NCBI GenBank assembly: GCA_946407015.1
Contig: CAMJML010000003.1
Coordinates: forward strand, 124,001-188,000
Source of the DNA: an uncultured Selenomonadales bacterium
GTDB lineage: Bacteria > Bacillota > Negativicutes > DSM-1736 > Dendrosporobacteraceae
Direction of reading: 5' to 3'
DNA: 64,000 nt
The first letter of the stretch is position 1; each line of letters opens with the position of its first letter. The position numbers and the translations under genes are program-made. This document shows positions 63,850-64,000 of the stretch, in pieces. A model generated the notes under the pieces. That model saw nothing but the letters and a program-made list of their open reading frames with translations. It was not told the origin of the DNA and ran no database searches.

Positions 63850-64000
63850 ATGAAGGATATTGACCTAAGTGGTGTAATAAGTTTGATGCAAACTCAAAAT
63901 GATTATATTAATCAAGTATATAAGATTATTTATGTCTTATATACTGATTTAAATGTTGCGAATAATTCAGAGTTCCAAAAATTTACCGTTCATTTTAATT
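63850..64000 (+). CDS. unidentified protein, 5' part only
   Basis: ATG 63850 behind GGGGGTGA opens a frame running off the right edge (50 codons: MKDIDLSGVISLMQTQND, then YINQVYKIIYVLYTDLNV). Mostly helical, no recognisable family in this short stretch. Separated from pfkA by a terminator, so it starts a new unit. Confidence 0.6.
   Translation, partial: MKDIDLSGVISLMQTQNDYINQVYKIIYVLYTDLNVANNSEFQKFTVHFN

Noticed and set aside
1-64000. CRISPR arrays, tRNA or rRNA genes, insertion sequences
   Set aside because: Looked for regularly spaced repeats, tRNA cloverleaf signatures and transposase motifs; none seen by eye.

Overview
The window is a dense chromosomal segment of an endospore-forming, low-GC Firmicute. 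Sporulation genes (ylbJ, spoVS with a sigma-H-type promoter), a fapR-plsX-fab cluster using FabK, Bacillus/Clostridia-like gene order, frequent TTG/GTG starts and an RND efflux pump (unusual outside bacteria with an outer membrane) together suggest the Negativicutes, perhaps a Sporomusaceae/Pelosinus-like organism. That assignment is inference; no rRNA is present.

Regions. (1) 1-8920: the 3'-truncated (window-edge) DUF4127 gene, then the classical ylb neighbourhood rsmD-coaD-[coiled coil]-ylbJ-ylbK-tmcAL, acetate kinase, and yceD-rpmF behind a consensus sigma-A promoter. (2) 9060-17579: fatty-acid/phospholipid operon fapR-plsX-fabH-fabK-fabD-fabG-acpP, a second FabK-like flavoprotein, fabF and rnc. 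(3) 17622-30215: radical SAM protein, spoVS, smc, ftsY, ylxM-ffh, rpsP-khpA-ylqD-rimM-trmD-SPOUT methylase, rplS with its own promoter and candidate L19 leader, lepB, rbgA. (4) 30384-37422: rnhB, FliK-like and FlhB-like orphans (ylqG/ylqH positions), an HD-GYP c-di-GMP phosphodiesterase candidate, yraN, ubiX, comM, yqeG. (5) 37423-43885: accessory stretch lying between yqeG and aroE: GH25 lysozyme, TSUP permease, an orphan three-gene minor-pilin set ending in a large beta-repeat protein, and a reverse-strand trio (GIY-YIG-like, DUF2007-like, membrane-anchored RadC/JAB-like). (6) 43886-58327: aroE, then a type IV pilus operon pilB-pilT-pilC-pilA-pilD-four minor pilins-comFB-pilM-pilN-pilO, then aroC-aroK-aroB. 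(7) 58464-64000: RND adaptor and pump, pfkA, and the start of an unknown gene.

The most interesting system is the type IV pilus locus. Its leader carries a sequence closely matching a class II c-di-GMP riboswitch whose 3' strand can alternatively form a strong intrinsic terminator, predicting that c-di-GMP turns the operon on. The first gene, PilB, has a textbook tandem MshEN c-di-GMP-binding motif, and the operon also encodes a ComFB protein, a family reported to sense cyclic dinucleotides. The same messenger could thus control pilus transcription, motor activity and possibly a third step. The operon has no pilP or pilQ secretin, and two paralogous tip-pilin sets (one in the operon, one orphan) each contain a large pseudopilin lacking Glu5 with a beta-repeat C-terminal region.
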